Made by a program: the position numbers and the translations under genes. This document shows positions 35,784 through 45,302 of a stretch of DNA of 64,000 nt, piece by piece. Within the stretch, counting starts at the first letter, position 1. Each line of letters begins with the position of its first letter. Origin of the DNA: Methanobacterium alkalithermotolerans (lineage in GTDB: Archaea; Methanobacteriota; Methanobacteria; Methanobacteriales; Methanobacteriaceae); the NCBI RefSeq assembly GCF_018141185.1, contig NZ_CP058560.1, forward strand, positions 558,001-622,000. The letters are read 5' to 3'. The notes beneath the pieces were generated by a model, which saw nothing but the letters and a program-made list of their open reading frames with translations, ran no database searches and was not told the DNA's origin.

Positions 35784-36038
35784 ATGAAAGCTTCTAAAAA
35801 ATCAGGTGCTTGCCCTGTTATCAATATTGATGAGTGTAAAGCCTGCGATAGATGTATTTTAGCCTGCCCTCGTGATGTACTTGAAATGAGTATGGATTTG
35901 AATAAGAGGGGTTACCACTATGTGGTCTATAAGGGGGAAGGATGTAATGGATGTGGAAACTGTTACTATACCTGTCCTGAACCCCTGGCCATTGAAGTGC
36001 ATATTCCCCGAAAAGTTAAACCTCAGGAGGATGAATAA
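35784..36038 (+). CDS. vorC: 2-oxoacid:ferredoxin oxidoreductase, ferredoxin (delta) subunit VorC
   Basis: The 84-residue protein with two 4Fe-4S clusters has CKACDRCILACP (about 18-29) and CNGCGNCYYTCP (about 53-64). It carries electrons from the TPP enzyme to free ferredoxin. It is the first of three tightly packed vor genes, ending directly before vorB (no spacer). The classification as VOR rests on the whole operon and subunit sizes. Confidence 0.88.
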   Translation: MKASKKSGACPVINIDECKACDRCILACPRDVLEMSMDLNKRGYHYVVYKGEGCNGCGNCYYTCPEPLAIEVHIPRKVKPQEDE

Positions 36039-37094
36039 ATGGCCACCCAGATGGTAAAAGGAAATACTGCAGTTATTATTGGAGCGATGTATGGTGGTTG
36101 TGATTGTTATTTCGGATATCCTATTACACCAGCCAGTGAAATATTGCATGAGGCTTCAAAATATTTCCCCATGGTGGGAAGAAAAGTTGTGCAGGCTGAA
36201 TCAGAAGAAGCAGCTATTAATATGGTTTATGGTGGGGCTGCCGCCGGTCACCGGGTAATGACTGCCTCTTCTGGTCCAGGAATCAGTCTCAAGCAGGAGG
36301 GAATTTCATTTTTGGCAGGGGCAGAGTTACCTGCAGTAATAGTTAATATCATGCGGGCCGGGCCGGGTTTAGGAAACATTGGTCCCGAACAATCTGATTA
36401 CAACCAGATTGTTAAAGGGGGCGGCCATGGAAATTATAAAAATATCGTGCTGGCCCCTAATAGTGTGCAGGAAATGTGCGATCTCACCATCAAGGCCTTT
36501 GAACTGGCAGATAAATACAAGAACCCGGTGGTAGTACTGGCTGATGGAGTACTGGGGCAGATGGCCGAGCCATTAAGTTTCCCCGCAGAAGCTATTGAAC
36601 CTCATATAGATACCTCCTGGGCAGTAAGTGGTAATAAAAAGACCATGAAAAACCTGGTAACATCCATTTTCCTGGACTTTAATTTGCTGGAAGAATTTAA
36701 TTTCCAATTACAGGAAAAATATGAAATTATAAAAGAAAATGAAGTTGCCTACCAGGAATATAAAGTGGAGGATGCTTCCATCATACTGGTATCCTATGGT
36801 ATCAGCAGCCGTATCTGTCGCAGTGCAGTAGATTTAGCCCGTTTAGAAGGAATAAAAGCAGGTTTACTCCGGCCCATAACCCTCTATCCTTTCCCGGAAG
36901 AACGATTATCCCAGCTGGCCCGGGAAAATAATTGTAAATTCATATCAGTGGAGATGAGTAATGGACAAATGAGGGAGGATATTAAAATGGCCATTAGTTG
37001 CCAGGATGTGGAGCTGGTAAATCGTATGGGTGGTAACCTCATTGGGCTGGATGATGTGATGAAAAAGATAAGGTCCCTGGCAGGAGCTGATTAA
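36039..37094 (+). CDS. vorB: 2-oxoacid:ferredoxin oxidoreductase alpha subunit VorB
   Basis: The 351-residue alpha subunit has the N-terminal PP-like domain with YFGYPITPASEILHE (about 27-41), EEAAINMVYGGAAAGHRV and MTASSGPG, and IMRAGPGLGNIGPEQSDYNQ (about 105-124). These match methanogen 2-oxoisovalerate (3-methyl-2-oxobutanoate) oxidoreductase alpha subunits. With VorA and VorC it interconverts 2-oxoacid + CoA and acyl-CoA + CO2 with reduced ferredoxin. In methanogens the enzyme can run in the carboxylating direction for amino-acid synthesis. Confidence 0.88.
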   Translation: MATQMVKGNTAVIIGAMYGGCDCYFGYPITPASEILHEASKYFPMVGRKVVQAESEEAAINMVYGGAAAGHRVMTASSGPGISLKQEGISFLAGAELPAVIVNIMRAGPGLGNIGPEQSDYNQIVKGGGHGNYKNIVLAPNSVQEMCDLTIKAFELADKYKNPVVVLADGVLGQMAEPLSFPAEAIEPHIDTSWAVSGNKKTMKNLVTSIFLDFNLLEEFNFQLQEKYEIIKENEVAYQEYKVEDASIILVSYGISSRICRSAVDLARLEGIKAGLLRPITLYPFPEERLSQLARENNCKFISVEMSNGQMREDIKMAISCQDVELVNRMGGNLIGLDDVMKKIRSLAGAD

Positions 37095-37096
37095 AA

Positions 37097-38557
37097 ATGG
37101 CATCAAATGTAAACTCATCCCCTGAAGGGGATATGAAAGTAATTAAAAAACCCCGTTCCATGCCGGATGTATTTGAAAGGAAAGGGGGTAGCGCCCCTAC
37201 GGCTACTCATTACTGTGCCGGTTGTGGTCATGGTATAATACATAAATTAATGGCAGAAGCAATGGATGAACTGGAGATACAGGAAAGATCTGTGATGATT
37301 AGTCCGGTGGGATGTGCCGTGTTTGCTTACTACTACTTCGACTGTGGTAATGTCCAGGTAGCCCATGGTAGGGCTCCTGCTGTGGGTACTGGTATTTCCC
37401 GGGCAGAAGATGATTCTGTGGTTATTTTATACCAGGGTGATGGTGACCTGGCCTCTATTGGATTGAATGAAACTATTCAGGCAGCTAATCGTGGGGAAAA
37501 AATGGCAGTTTTCTTTGTAAATAACACCGTGTATGGTATGACCGGGGGGCAGATGGCTCCCACTACCCTCTTAGGAGAGGTAACTGTCACCTGTCCCGAA
37601 GGAAGAGACCCTCGTTTTGCAGGATACCCTTTGCACATGTGTGAACTTTTAGATAACCTGCAGGCTCCCGTATTTATTGAGAGAGTATCTGTATCCGATA
37701 TTAACCATATACGCAAAGCAAAAATAGCCATAAAAAAAGCCCTGAAAATTCAAAAAGAAGGTAAAGGGTATGTTTTTGTAGAGATTCTCTCCCCCTGTCC
37801 CACCAATTTAAGGCAAGATGCTGAAGCAGCGGAAAAATTCATTAACGAGGAAATGGAAAAGGAATTTCCACTTAAACGGTTCCGTGATAAGTCTTCCCAG
37901 GTAGAATCCCTCTACCGGGGGGAAAGTGATTTTTCAAAGGATTCCCTGGATGAAATATTTAATATCAATACTGACAGCGCTCCTGAAGCAGTTAATGACC
38001 CTGATTTTAAAGAAAAGCACCTTAAAATTGCTGGTTTTGGTGGTCAAGGAGTATTAAGTATGGGGCTTACACTGGCCCAGGCTGCCTGTATGGAAAAGCG
38101 GCATGTTTCCTGGTATCCTTCCTATGGTCCGGAACAACGAGGAGGAACCTCCAGTTGTGCAGTAGTTCTCTCGGGTGAAACCATCGGTTCACCAGCTGTT
38201 GCCAGACCAGAAGTACTAATAGCATTTAATAAACCTTCTCTGGATGAATTTGCAGGAAATGTAATTCCCGGAGGATTAATTATCTATGATTCTACTTCTA
38301 CTGAATTTAATCCTCCAGAAGGCATTAAAACCATTCCTGTACCTGCTATGAAAATTGCAAAAAGTATGGGAGTAAAAAGAGCCGCCAATACTGTGGTTTT
38401 AGGGGTTTTAATGGAACTGGGTTACACCCAGCTTAATGCTACCGCATTTGCCCAGGCAGTTAAACATACCTTTGCCCTTAAACCAGAACTGGTAGATATG
38501 AACCTGAAAATATTAGAAGCAGGGGCTAAGTGGGCCCGGGAAAATATTAAGGAATGA
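37097..38557 (+). CDS. vorA: 2-oxoacid:ferredoxin oxidoreductase beta-gamma fusion VorA
   Basis: The 486-residue fusion has the TPP-binding beta subunit first: HYCAGCGHGIIHKL (about 36-49), GDGDLASIGLNE (about 115-126), NNTVYGMTGGQ. After a linker (about 240-305) comes the gamma domain: IAGFGGQGVLSMG (about 315-327), YPSYGPEQRGG, VPGGLIIYD-type core. It acts with VorB and VorC at the CoA-dependent oxoacid cleavage or synthesis step. As recalled, a fused beta-gamma chain is normal in Methanobacteriales VOR, so it is not a novelty. RBS lies within the vorB end. Confidence 0.9.
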   Translation: MASNVNSSPEGDMKVIKKPRSMPDVFERKGGSAPTATHYCAGCGHGIIHKLMAEAMDELEIQERSVMISPVGCAVFAYYYFDCGNVQVAHGRAPAVGTGISRAEDDSVVILYQGDGDLASIGLNETIQAANRGEKMAVFFVNNTVYGMTGGQMAPTTLLGEVTVTCPEGRDPRFAGYPLHMCELLDNLQAPVFIERVSVSDINHIRKAKIAIKKALKIQKEGKGYVFVEILSPCPTNLRQDAEAAEKFINEEMEKEFPLKRFRDKSSQVESLYRGESDFSKDSLDEIFNINTDSAPEAVNDPDFKEKHLKIAGFGGQGVLSMGLTLAQAACMEKRHVSWYPSYGPEQRGGTSSCAVVLSGETIGSPAVARPEVLIAFNKPSLDEFAGNVIPGGLIIYDSTSTEFNPPEGIKTIPVPAMKIAKSMGVKRAANTVVLGVLMELGYTQLNATAFAQAVKHTFALKPELVDMNLKILEAGAKWARENIKE

Positions 38558-38790
38558 TTAACATCTTATTCATGTTAATTTGAATATCTTTAAGAAGTAC
38601 CGAAAAAATTCCCCTGTTTTTTTTCTTTTTATTTTATAGAATTTCATTAAAAAAGAGATTTCTTAATTTATTTGAATTATAGCCTGACTTATTTTTTAAA
38701 ATTTATTAGTAATTAAAATTAATAGTAACATTGTATTCCCATAAATAAGAATTAAAATTTCTGTGATTATAATAATTAAAAGTGATTTTT
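38558..38790. other. AT-rich gap between vorA and gatD
   Basis: About 230 bp. A T-rich run (about 38616-38632) after vorA may terminate transcription. A TATA-like stretch precedes gatD. No ORF or RNA fold seen. Confidence 0.4.
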
Positions 38791-40104
38791 ATGAATTATC
38801 GAGGATCTGCCAAAAAATTACTGGAATCATCAGGTATCTCTATAGGAGACCTTATACTAATTGAAAAAGACGATGTTAATTATCAGGGTATGGTTTTGGA
38901 TCGATCAGCGGATGCTGATGATCAACATATAGTTTTAAAAATGGATAGCGGATATAATATTGGTGTTAATATATCTAATTCTAATTTGAAGCTTCTAGAA
39001 AAAGGTGAAAAACCTAAATTGGATCTTAAGCCCCTTGTTATTAAAGAAGATCCTGATAAAAAAGATATCTCTATTATCTCCACCGGAGGTACGGTGGCTT
39101 CTATTATTGATTATAAAACCGGTGCGGTTCACCCGGCATTCACTGCAGAAGACCTTTTAATAACTAATCCTGAACTTCTGGATATGGCCAATATCAAGGG
39201 TAAAGCCATATGCAACATATTAAGTGAAAATATGAAACCGGAATACTGGGTTAAATCTGCACGCTCCATATATGATGAAATAAATGAGGGAGCCTATGGA
39301 GTGGTAGTGGCTCATGGAACTGATACCATGCACTACACTGCAGCAGCTTTGAGTTTCATGCTGGAAACTCCAGTTCCCATAGTAATTACCGGAGCCCAAC
39401 GTAGTTCCGATAGGCCCTCATCAGATGCCTTTTTAAACCTTCTTAATTCAGTAGGTGCAGCTAAATCAGATTTAGCAGAAGTAACGGTGTGCATGCATGC
39501 GGGTAGTGATGATACTTACTGTTACCTCCATCGAGGTACCAAGGTGCGTAAGATGCATACCTCCCGTCGGGATACCTTCCGCAGCATCAACACCACACCC
39601 CTGGCCCGTATGAAGGAAGGAGAAATAGAAATCATCACCAGCGGGAAAGGGTATAAATCCAGAGGAACGGTTGAATTAAAATTAAATGACTATTTAGAAC
39701 CAGATGTAGCATTTATTAAAAGTTTCCCCGGTATAACTGGAGAGATAATTGATTATCATCTGGACAAAGGTTATAAAGGGATTGTATTAGAAGGTACCGG
39801 TCTGGGTCATTGCCCTGATCAGCTGATTCCTTCCCTGGAAAGGGCGGCAGACTATCAGGTGCCGGTGGTTATGACCTCCCAGTGTATGTATGGAAAGGTT
39901 AATATGAATGTTTATAGTACCGGTCGGAGGCTCATTAAAGCCGGAGTTATATCGGGAGGGGACATGCTGGGAGAAACAGCTTATGTAAAGCTCTCCTGGG
40001 CTTTAGGTCACTGCGAAAAATTGGAAGAAGTAAAAAAGATAATGGAAACTAATATAGCGGGAGAAATAGAAGAAAAGTCTTCACTGGATTACTTTTTACA
40101 ATAA
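38791..40104 (+). CDS. gatD: Glu-tRNA(Gln) amidotransferase subunit D
   Basis: The 437-residue protein supplies ammonia from glutamine for making Gln-tRNA(Gln) by the archaeal GatDE route. The asparaginase-type domain has ISIISTGGTVAS (about 88-99, catalytic Thr), GVVVAHGTDTMHYTAAALSF (about 169-188) and ITGAQRSSDRPSSDA (about 201-215). An N-terminal small beta domain (1-75) is normal. ATG 38791 is used, with a GTGATT-type RBS 5 nt before; a GTG at 38782 is alternative. Next to gatE. Confidence 0.96.
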   Translation: MNYRGSAKKLLESSGISIGDLILIEKDDVNYQGMVLDRSADADDQHIVLKMDSGYNIGVNISNSNLKLLEKGEKPKLDLKPLVIKEDPDKKDISIISTGGTVASIIDYKTGAVHPAFTAEDLLITNPELLDMANIKGKAICNILSENMKPEYWVKSARSIYDEINEGAYGVVVAHGTDTMHYTAAALSFMLETPVPIVITGAQRSSDRPSSDAFLNLLNSVGAAKSDLAEVTVCMHAGSDDTYCYLHRGTKVRKMHTSRRDTFRSINTTPLARMKEGEIEIITSGKGYKSRGTVELKLNDYLEPDVAFIKSFPGITGEIIDYHLDKGYKGIVLEGTGLGHCPDQLIPSLERAADYQVPVVMTSQCMYGKVNMNVYSTGRRLIKAGVISGGDMLGETAYVKLSWALGHCEKLEEVKKIMETNIAGEIEEKSSLDYFLQ

Positions 40105-40144
40105 ATTGGTTTAAAAATATGATTTTAATTATTACGGTGATTTC

Positions 40145-42007
40145 ATGGACTGGGAAAAATTAGGACTCAAAATGGGGCTGGAAATCCACCAGCAACTGGA
40201 TACTAAAAGCAAATTATTTTGCCCCTGCAGCAGTAATTTAACTGATAAAAAAGCAGATTATAAAATATTGAGGAACTTGCGCCCTACCCAAAGTGAATTA
40301 GGGAAAATTGACCGGGCAGCATTTCAGGAAGCCCGGAGAAAATTACGTTTTTTATATGAAGCTTACTCTCAGGAAACATGTCTGGTAGAAGCAGATGAAG
40401 AACCACCCCACCCCCTTAATCTGGAAGCAGTGGAGTTAGCCATTGTAGTTGCTTCTCTATTGAATATGAAGGTGGTGGATGAGTTCCATACCATGCGAAA
40501 GCAGGTTATTGATGGTAGTAATACAGGAGGTTTTCAAAGAACAGGCCTGGTGGCTACCCATGGTTTCCTGGAAACCAGTCAGGGAAAGGTAGCTATAGAA
40601 AACCTTTGTTTAGAAGAAGACGCCGCAAGGAGAATAGAAACAACCAATAAGGGCGTTAAATTCCGTCTGGATAGGTTGGGTATTCCTCTTTTGGAGATAA
40701 CCACCGATCCTTCTATTCACCACCCGGAACAGGTGAAAGAAGTAGCTTATCAGTTAGGGCAGGTTTTAAGAAGCACAAAAGTTAAAAGAGGTCTGGGAAC
40801 TATCAGGCAGGATTTAAATATATCTATTCGTGATGGTGCCCGGGTAGAAGTTAAAGGAGTTCAGGACCTGGATCTAATGCCTACCATGGTGCAACGAGAA
40901 GTGGAACGTCAAATAAAATTAATAGAAATAAGGGATACCTTAATAAAAAGGAAAGCCAGTGTGGAAGATGAAATATTAGATGTTAAATCTGTTTTTGAAG
41001 ATACAGATTCTAAGATAATTGCCACTGCCCCGGCAGTAAAGGGCTTGAAGCTTACCGGATTTGCAGGGTTAGTGGGTATGGAAATACAGCCCGGTCGTCG
41101 TCTGGGTACTGAATTTTCCAGTTATGCTAAAAAATTAGGAGTATCTGGAATATTCCACACAGATGAGCTACCCGCCTATGGCATAAGTTCCCAGGAAGTG
41201 GATAGATTAAAAGAATTTGCCGGTGCCGGTGCCGAAGATGCAGTTATTATTGTAGCACATCAAGAAGAAATAGCCCTAGGGGCCCTGGAAGAAGTAAAAA
41301 GAAGGGCTATAATGTGTTTTGAGGGAGTGGTGGAAGAAACCCGTAAAGCCCTTCCTGAGGGGAATACCGAATACATGCGCCCTCTTCCCACATCCAGCCG
41401 AATGTATTTAGAAACCGATATCCCTACTTTCACCATTACCCGCCAAAAGGTGCAAAAAATAAAAAATAATCTTCCTGAGCTTCCCCAGGAAAAAAAAGAA
41501 AGAATAGAATCAAAGTATAATTTAAGTGAGGATCTATCCAGCCAGCTACTTAAAAGAGATAAAGTAGATGACTTTGAAAAGATAATGAACAATTTAAAGG
41601 TGGATCCCACTGTAGTTGCTTCTTTACTGGCTTATTCTTTAAGAGAGCTTAAAAGAGAAGGGCACAGTCTGGATAGATTGGACCTGGAGACCCTGATAAA
41701 TACTTTGAAATTATTAGAAGAAGATAAAATATCTAAAGATGCTATAAACTCCATATTAATTCATGTTTCACAGGAAAATACATCTCCTCTAGAAGCTGCC
41801 GAAGCACTGGATTTGTTGATGTTAAAAGAATCTGATGTAGAAGACATAATCCAAAAAATAATTTCCCAAAAAGAGGATATGATAAAACAAAGAGGTATGG
41901 GTAGTATGGGGCCTCTAATGGGGATAGTGATGAAAGAGTTAAAAGGTAAAGCTGACGGAAAACTTGTAAATAAAGTATTAAAAGAGACCATACAGCAATT
42001 TTTATAA
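40145..42007 (+). CDS. gatE: Glu-tRNA(Gln) amidotransferase subunit E
   Basis: The 620-residue GatB-related transamidase recognises Glu-tRNA(Gln), phosphorylates it and converts it to Gln-tRNA. Catalytic core landmarks are GLKMGLEIHQQLDTKSKLFCPC (about 6-27, split here by numbering), VEADEEPPHPLN (about 80-91), FQRTGLVATHGFLE and LDRLGIPLLEITTDPSI. An AspRS-like insertion domain and a C-terminal YqeY-like tail domain follow. Fully consistent with GatE. RBS GGTGATTTC before the ATG. Confidence 0.96.
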   Translation: MDWEKLGLKMGLEIHQQLDTKSKLFCPCSSNLTDKKADYKILRNLRPTQSELGKIDRAAFQEARRKLRFLYEAYSQETCLVEADEEPPHPLNLEAVELAIVVASLLNMKVVDEFHTMRKQVIDGSNTGGFQRTGLVATHGFLETSQGKVAIENLCLEEDAARRIETTNKGVKFRLDRLGIPLLEITTDPSIHHPEQVKEVAYQLGQVLRSTKVKRGLGTIRQDLNISIRDGARVEVKGVQDLDLMPTMVQREVERQIKLIEIRDTLIKRKASVEDEILDVKSVFEDTDSKIIATAPAVKGLKLTGFAGLVGMEIQPGRRLGTEFSSYAKKLGVSGIFHTDELPAYGISSQEVDRLKEFAGAGAEDAVIIVAHQEEIALGALEEVKRRAIMCFEGVVEETRKALPEGNTEYMRPLPTSSRMYLETDIPTFTITRQKVQKIKNNLPELPQEKKERIESKYNLSEDLSSQLLKRDKVDDFEKIMNNLKVDPTVVASLLAYSLRELKREGHSLDRLDLETLINTLKLLEEDKISKDAINSILIHVSQENTSPLEAAEALDLLMLKESDVEDIIQKIISQKEDMIKQRGMGSMGPLMGIVMKELKGKADGKLVNKVLKETIQQFL

Positions 42008-42059
42008 ATATTAGTCCGATTAATAAAATTTTCCTATTTAAAAATTTGAGGTGAATAAT

Positions 42060-42269
42060 ATGGAAGTACCCTGGATAAGAATAATAACTGGAGTGGGGAT
42101 TGGTAAAACACTGGATGTTACTGAAGACCCTGATTTAGAATCAATAAATTTAAAAGAAGACCGTGTGGAGTTAACTTATAAACAACTAAGGCCAGCAGGC
42201 CCGGGAAAGGTAGTATATTTTTACAGTGGGATAATTGGAATTGAACACGGTCTTTATGAAGATAAATAA
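42060..42269 (+). CDS. Conserved hypothetical small protein, 69 aa
   Basis: Not recognised. The short protein begins MEVPWIRIITGVGIGKTLDV and ends YSGIIGIEHGLYEDK; it has no Cys, no signal peptide and no membrane helix, and looks like a small beta-rich fold. GAGGTGAATAAT precedes the ATG at 42060, fixing the start over the GTG at 42051. It lies just after gatE, possibly co-transcribed, and before trxB. Confidence 0.6.
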   Translation: MEVPWIRIITGVGIGKTLDVTEDPDLESINLKEDRVELTYKQLRPAGPGKVVYFYSGIIGIEHGLYEDK

Positions 42270-42344
42270 GAAAATATTCCAATTATTTTAAATCCAGGAA
42301 GATTTAATTTAATTATTTAAGTTAATAGCAAAGGAAAGGGTAGA

Positions 42345-43253
42345 ATGGAATCATATGATATAATAATTATTGGAGCAGGGCCTGCAGGATTAGCAGCAGG
42401 TATTTATGCCGGTAGGCAGGGTACAAGTACTTTAATCTTAGAAAAAGGTCCAGCTGGTGGTCTGGGATTAGAAGTACCCATGATGGAGAACTATCCTGGC
42501 TATGAGATGATTGCCGGGATGAGTCTTATTAATGAAACAAAAAAACAGGTATTAAAAACCACTCCCCTGCATGAAAGGGAAGAAGTAGAGTCTGTAAAAT
42601 CAGATAACGGTTCTTTTATTATTAAAACCATTAATGATCAGTATCATGCCCGGGCCTTAATTTTCAGTACCGGTAGTAAACACAGAACTTTAGATGTTCC
42701 GGGAGAAATAAAGTTGCTGGGTCGGGGAGTATGTTACTGCGCCACCTGTGATGGGCCATTATTTGCCGGTAAAAAAGTTTATATGGTGGGGGGAGGAAAC
42801 AGTGCTGCTCAGGAAGCCATATTTCTTAAAAATATTGGGTGTGATGTTACCCTCATCCACCGGAGAGATGAGTTAAGAGCAGAAAAATACCTGCAGGAAA
42901 TGCTCAAGGAAAAAAAGATTGATATTATATGGGACACAGTGGTGGAAGAGGTTAAGGGTGATCAGTTTGTGGAATTTTTAGTACTTAAAAATCTTAAGAC
43001 CTCTATTGTAACTGAAGTTCCAGCCCAGGGGATTTTCATTTCAGTGGGGGATACTCCCATCAATCAACTGGCTAAAAAACTGGGAGTCAAACTGGATGAG
43101 CAGGGGTACATTATAACAGATAAATCTCAGAGAACCAATATACCCCAGGTATATGCTGCCGGAGATATAACCGGAGGATATAAACAGTGGATAGTGGCCT
43201 GCAGTGAAGGAGCAGTAGCAGCTATGGCCGCCTATGAAGATCTACAAAAATAG
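42345..43253 (+). CDS. trxB: Thioredoxin reductase
   Basis: The 302-residue flavoprotein transfers electrons to thioredoxin. The FAD motif is IIIGAGPAGLAAGIYAG (about 6-22), the redox-active pair CATC (about 133-136, in CYCATCDGP), the second nucleotide motif MVGGGNSAAQEA (about 149-160), and the C-terminal FAD motif VYAAGDITGGYKQWIVA. In many methanogens the nicotinamide is replaced by another donor (such as F420), so the electron donor cannot be assumed. Single gene. Confidence 0.93.
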   Translation: MESYDIIIIGAGPAGLAAGIYAGRQGTSTLILEKGPAGGLGLEVPMMENYPGYEMIAGMSLINETKKQVLKTTPLHEREEVESVKSDNGSFIIKTINDQYHARALIFSTGSKHRTLDVPGEIKLLGRGVCYCATCDGPLFAGKKVYMVGGGNSAAQEAIFLKNIGCDVTLIHRRDELRAEKYLQEMLKEKKIDIIWDTVVEEVKGDQFVEFLVLKNLKTSIVTEVPAQGIFISVGDTPINQLAKKLGVKLDEQGYIITDKSQRTNIPQVYAAGDITGGYKQWIVACSEGAVAAMAAYEDLQK

Positions 43254-43344
43254 AATTTTATTTAATATTTTTTTTATTTGATTTAGAAAATATTTACCTG
43301 AATCAGATAAAATATAATTATTTAGTTTAAGGGATAATTAATGG

Positions 43345-43509
43345 TTAATTGATTTTTCCCTTTTGCTGGGATCCATCCTTTAAAAAGATATATATAACAT
43401 AGGCTATTATTAATACTACAATAAAAGGAAGTAACCAGAAGAATACGGTGACAATGGCCACTGCCACTAAAAGGGCCACTATAATATAAATTAAGTCTCT
43501 TGTTTCCAT
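43345..43509 (-). CDS. Small membrane protein, 54 aa
   Basis: The short product has two adjacent hydrophobic helices (LIYIIVALLVAVAIVTVFFW and LLPFIVVLIIAYVIYIFL) and a charged C-terminus GSQQKGKIN. ATG 43509 gives METRDLIYI; an ATG at 43569 adds 20 poorly supported residues. No family recognised. It is convergent with trxB and divergent from guaAa. Confidence 0.5.
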   Translation of the reverse strand: METRDLIYIIVALLVAVAIVTVFFWLLPFIVVLIIAYVIYIFLKDGSQQKGKIN

Positions 43510-43615
43510 ATTATAAAAATTTTGTAAAGGGACTATAAATATATTTCTAATTATAATAAAAAAATCCACTTAAAGATTTTATTTTCACAAATATAACTTG
43601 AGGAGATATTAAAAT

Positions 43616-44182
43616 ATGAAAATCCTGGTTGTAAATAATCATGGGCAATACAATCATCGCATACACCGCACCCTGACCTACCTTAAAATCCCATCAGAAT
43701 TAATAGCAAACACCCTTTCGGTGGAAGAAATACTGCAAAAAGATCCAGCAGGGCTGGTTTTAGGAGGGGGTCCCTCCCTGGATAGATCCGGAAACTGTGG
43801 TGAGTACCTTAAAAAAGTAGATGTTCCTATTTTAGGGATATGTCTGGGTCATCAATTAATTGCCCGGGCCTTTGGGGGGGAAGTCTCAACAGCCGATGCC
43901 CAGAGTTATGCACAGATACAACTGAATATTCTGGATGAAGATGATATATTCCAGGGTTTAGGCCCTGAAATGAAGGTATGGGCTTCCCATAAAGATGAGG
44001 TTAAAAAAATGCCTGAAAATTTTGATGTGCTGGCCAGTTCCACCATATGTGATGTGGAGGCCATGAAACACCACCAGAAACCAGTATATGGTATTCAGTT
44101 CCATCCGGAAGTGTACCATACTGAGAATGGTTCCCGAGTTTTTGAAAACTTTTATGAAGTTTGTAAAAATTATAAAAAATAA
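43616..44182 (+). CDS. guaAA: GMP synthase glutamine amidotransferase subunit A
   Basis: The 188-residue class I glutamine amidotransferase supplies ammonia to GMP synthase. The nucleophile Cys is in LGICLGHQLIARAFGG (about 78-93), and the His/Glu pair is in IQFHPEVYH (about 162-170). In archaea the amidotransferase and ATP-pyrophosphatase parts of GuaA are separate genes, here adjacent with 150 bp between them. GAGGAGA precedes the ATG. Confidence 0.95.
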   Translation: MKILVVNNHGQYNHRIHRTLTYLKIPSELIANTLSVEEILQKDPAGLVLGGGPSLDRSGNCGEYLKKVDVPILGICLGHQLIARAFGGEVSTADAQSYAQIQLNILDEDDIFQGLGPEMKVWASHKDEVKKMPENFDVLASSTICDVEAMKHHQKPVYGIQFHPEVYHTENGSRVFENFYEVCKNYKK

Positions 44183-44332
44183 TTAAGCTAATATTGCAAC
44201 TGAATTAGGCTCCTTAAAAGCCGTTCACTCATAAATTATATTTAAAATGAAGTACTAAATTTTTATTAATTAAATTGTAGGAACTCTTTTAATTTGTATT
44301 CCTATTATTCTTAACTTATTCAAGGTGAAAAA

Positions 44333-45259
44333 ATGTTGAATCCATCTGATTTTATAAAAGAATCCATTAAAGATATAAAAAAGACTGTAGGGGACGGTAC
44401 TGCAGTAATTGCTCTTTCAGGAGGAGTTGATAGTTCAGTAACATCAGTTCTTACTAAAGAAGCGCTGGGAGATAATCTAATAGCTGTTTTTGTAGATCAT
44501 GGTCTCTTAAGAGAAGGAGAAGCAGAATACGTTAAAAATACATTTGAACCTCGCTTGAACTTTCGTTATGTGGATGCTTCCTCTGAATTCTTAAATGCTC
44601 TGGAAGGGGTGAGTGACCCGGAAGAAAAAAGAAAGATCATTGGAAAGATCTTCATTGATGTGTTTGAAAGGGTGGCTGAAGAAGTGGGTGCCCGTTTTCT
44701 GGTGCAGGGAACCATTGCCCCGGACTGGATTGAAAGTGAGGGTAATATCAAGTCCCATCACAACCTGGCCTTACCCCATGGACTGGTTTTAGAAATTGTA
44801 GAGCCTGTAAGGGAACTCTATAAGGATGAGGTGAGAATAATTGGTAGCGAGCTGGGCCTTCCTGAAGATATGGTGCAGCGTCAGCCTTATCCTGGACCGG
44901 GATTAGCTGTAAGAGTGGTGGGAAGTTTAAGTCCAGAGAAAATAGAGATTTGTAGAAAGGCCAATGCCATTGTAGAAGAAGAAGTGCATAAAGAAGGGTT
45001 GGATGAATCCCTATGGCAGTACTTTGCCGTTTTAACTGATACCAAAGTCACTGGAGTAAAGGGAGATATTCGGGACTATGGTTACCTGGTGGTACTCCGG
45101 ATGGTGGAATCACTGGATGCCATGACTGCTGATGTACCGGAATTACCCTGGAATATGGTAAAAACGATATCCCGTCGGATAACTGCAGAAATTCCTGAAG
45201 TAACCCATGTGGCACTGTCAGTTAGTGATAAACCACCCAGTACCATTGAATTTGCTTAA
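44333..45259 (+). CDS. guaAB: GMP synthase ATP-pyrophosphatase subunit B
   Basis: The 308-residue subunit adenylates XMP and aminates it to GMP. The PP-loop is ALSGGVDSSVTS (about 28-39); other signatures are VFVDHGLLR (about 51-59), YTDIESEGN-type LVQGTIAPDWIESEGNIKSHHN (about 124-145 in two pieces), and RQPYPGPGLAVRVVG (about 183-197). The C-terminal dimerisation domain ends with KPPSTIEFA. Pairs with the gene upstream. Confidence 0.96.
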   Translation: MLNPSDFIKESIKDIKKTVGDGTAVIALSGGVDSSVTSVLTKEALGDNLIAVFVDHGLLREGEAEYVKNTFEPRLNFRYVDASSEFLNALEGVSDPEEKRKIIGKIFIDVFERVAEEVGARFLVQGTIAPDWIESEGNIKSHHNLALPHGLVLEIVEPVRELYKDEVRIIGSELGLPEDMVQRQPYPGPGLAVRVVGSLSPEKIEICRKANAIVEEEVHKEGLDESLWQYFAVLTDTKVTGVKGDIRDYGYLVVLRMVESLDAMTADVPELPWNMVKTISRRITAEIPEVTHVALSVSDKPPSTIEFA

Positions 45260-45302
45260 AAAAAAAAAAATAATAATTTTTTAAAAAAAAATCTTTTTAT
45301 TT
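45260..45302. terminator. Convergent T/A-rich terminator region
   Basis: Runs of A and T (A13, T6, A9, T5, T6) lie between the converging guaAB and zinc-ribbon genes, giving oligo-T tracts on both strands. A bidirectional archaeal terminator is likely. Confidence 0.5.

Noticed and set aside
37097..38557. Beta-gamma fusion of the oxidoreductase as a novel fusion
   Set aside because: A fused chain is, as recalled, usual for VOR in Methanobacteriales.
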